Source: Phoronis australis
Taxonomy: Eukaryota; Phoronida; Phoronidae
Assembly (NCBI GenBank): GCA_002633005.1
Contig: NMRA01000688.1
Span: forward strand, 131,104 to 190,523
Direction: 5' to 3'
Length of the DNA: 59,420 bases
Shown: in pieces, positions 58,429 through 59,420 of the stretch
Layout: every line of letters starts with the position of its first letter
Numbering within the stretch: the stretch's first letter is position 1
The notes under the pieces: model-generated
Told to the model about the DNA's origin: nothing
What the model saw: the letters and a program-made list of their open reading frames with translations, nothing else
Databases searched by the model: none
Program-made: the position numbers and the translations under genes

Positions 58429-58898
58429 GTGATACAAAGAATTCTTTTTGTGAAAATGCTGCCTGTCAACCATTGATGTTGGCAGAGTGATTTGAACTTG
58501 TCTTACCTTTAAGTTTCAAAGTTTTATTTGATTACTCAAAGCAAAATTGTGGTAATCCGTTACATATGGCCGGGATGATGGGTACTACTACTAAGTACTT
58601 GATTTTAGAGCCAGTTACACCCAATGAATTACGCCCGTTATTCAGTGATAGTAACTGATTTTCAAATGAATTTTGGGTGAGGGACCCACCTATCAAACTA
58701 TAACCGAAATTGTCCTGCATGTGTTTCAAGACTTAGGGTCTACTGATAACTTGTGTTTCTATTCTATGATTGGATCTAAACTGTAATTTCTTTCACTTCT
58801 TCAATTCACTTCAGTGTTTATACATTCAGATCCAAGAGATAAGTGATAAACAGCAAGTGTGAAGACCTGCTAAGGAAAAATGCTGTGATGTTAACTTG

Positions 58899-59060
58899 TT
58901 CCAGTACAGTGCTGTAGTGGTAAAATTAGAGGTAAGTAGGCGCCTAAAGCCCACCGTATCACATTGAGCACTGAACGTAACTTACGGTGCGTAGGCGCTA
59001 CTTTCAAATGCCAAAAGGTGGTTGGCTGTGCCTACGCCCCACTACAGCACTGGTCCAGTA
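58899..59060. mobile_element. hAT-type MITE with 8-bp target-site duplication
   Basis: CAGTGCTGTAGTGG (58907-58920) is perfectly inverted at 59039-59052. Flanks are TTCCAGTA (58899-58906) and GTCCAGTA (59053-59060), seven of eight matching. The CAGTG start and 8-bp duplication fit hAT. 146 bp, non-coding. It also carries an inner pair of GTAGGCGC words. Confidence 0.75.
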
Positions 59061-59420
59061 GATTAGTATGGGTTTAGTTAGGTCTTTACTGTGATGGGCA
59101 TTCATTATACTTTGAAGGACCTATAGTCCGAAGGGTCATTACTTGAAAAATATATCAATCAGGTGTTATTCCAAAGCAACATTACTCCGAAGGGTTATTA
59201 CTTAGCTGCAATAATGGGAAAGAGTGAGTGACGCTGCATAGAGAATGTTGCTGATGCCACATATTTTACCTTCATGTTGTATTTGTTATAATATAAATGA
59301 TATTTTTCCAGCCAATAGATCACAGCTACGCCACGAGTGAGCCCAGTGAAACACCCCCATCTGCTGAGCAGCATGCAGTGCTGCTTTAGTAAAGCTCTTA
59401 GGTGAGGTAATAGGACATAA

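Overview
This is a window of animal nuclear DNA, probably from a marine invertebrate. The genes are split into many small exons with GT-AG introns. Intergenic and intronic DNA is AT-rich and crowded with transposon debris, microsatellites and foldback elements, and there is an assembly gap (28323-28845) plus two single-N joins. The extracellular VWA genes would suit a lancelet, hemichordate, mollusc or similar genome, but I cannot name the species.

The main content is a tandem pair of plus-strand paralogues: gene A (coding 12915-25041) and gene B (coding 33682-52504). I rebuilt each from nine coding exons with the same intron phases (0,1,1,0,1,0,2,1). They encode secreted proteins of about 403 and 401 residues: a signal peptide, a first von Willebrand factor A (VWA) domain with an intact metal-binding MIDAS motif, and a second VWA domain whose MIDAS is degenerate. 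Each VWA domain is bracketed by a cysteine at either end. Both genes have non-coding 5' exons, a conserved block with an inverted CCAAT box upstream, and AATAAA signals after the stop. Gene A starts its coding part with a GC-AG intron.

Left flank (1-11800): a long inverted repeat (1-2577), a small MITE (3934-4140), a decayed minus-strand Ty3/Gypsy retroelement that has lost the core of its reverse transcriptase (about 4590-6390), a long stretch without recognisable genes, and GGT/AGT microsatellites. Between the genes (25050-32450): the gap, TA repeats and copies of an old dispersed repeat. Gene B introns were enlarged by insertions: a Mutator-like MITE with a 9-bp target duplication and a LINE fragment present twice around a single N (intron 1), a DNA transposon with inverted ends (intron 6), and palindromic MITEs (intron 8).

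Right flank (52510-59420): a MITE just behind gene B, another MITE at 54658-55037, a minus-strand C2H2 zinc-finger gene or pseudogene with two frameshifts and a stop (55903-56897), a possible first coding exon on the plus strand (58340-58428), and a small hAT-type MITE with an 8-bp target duplication.
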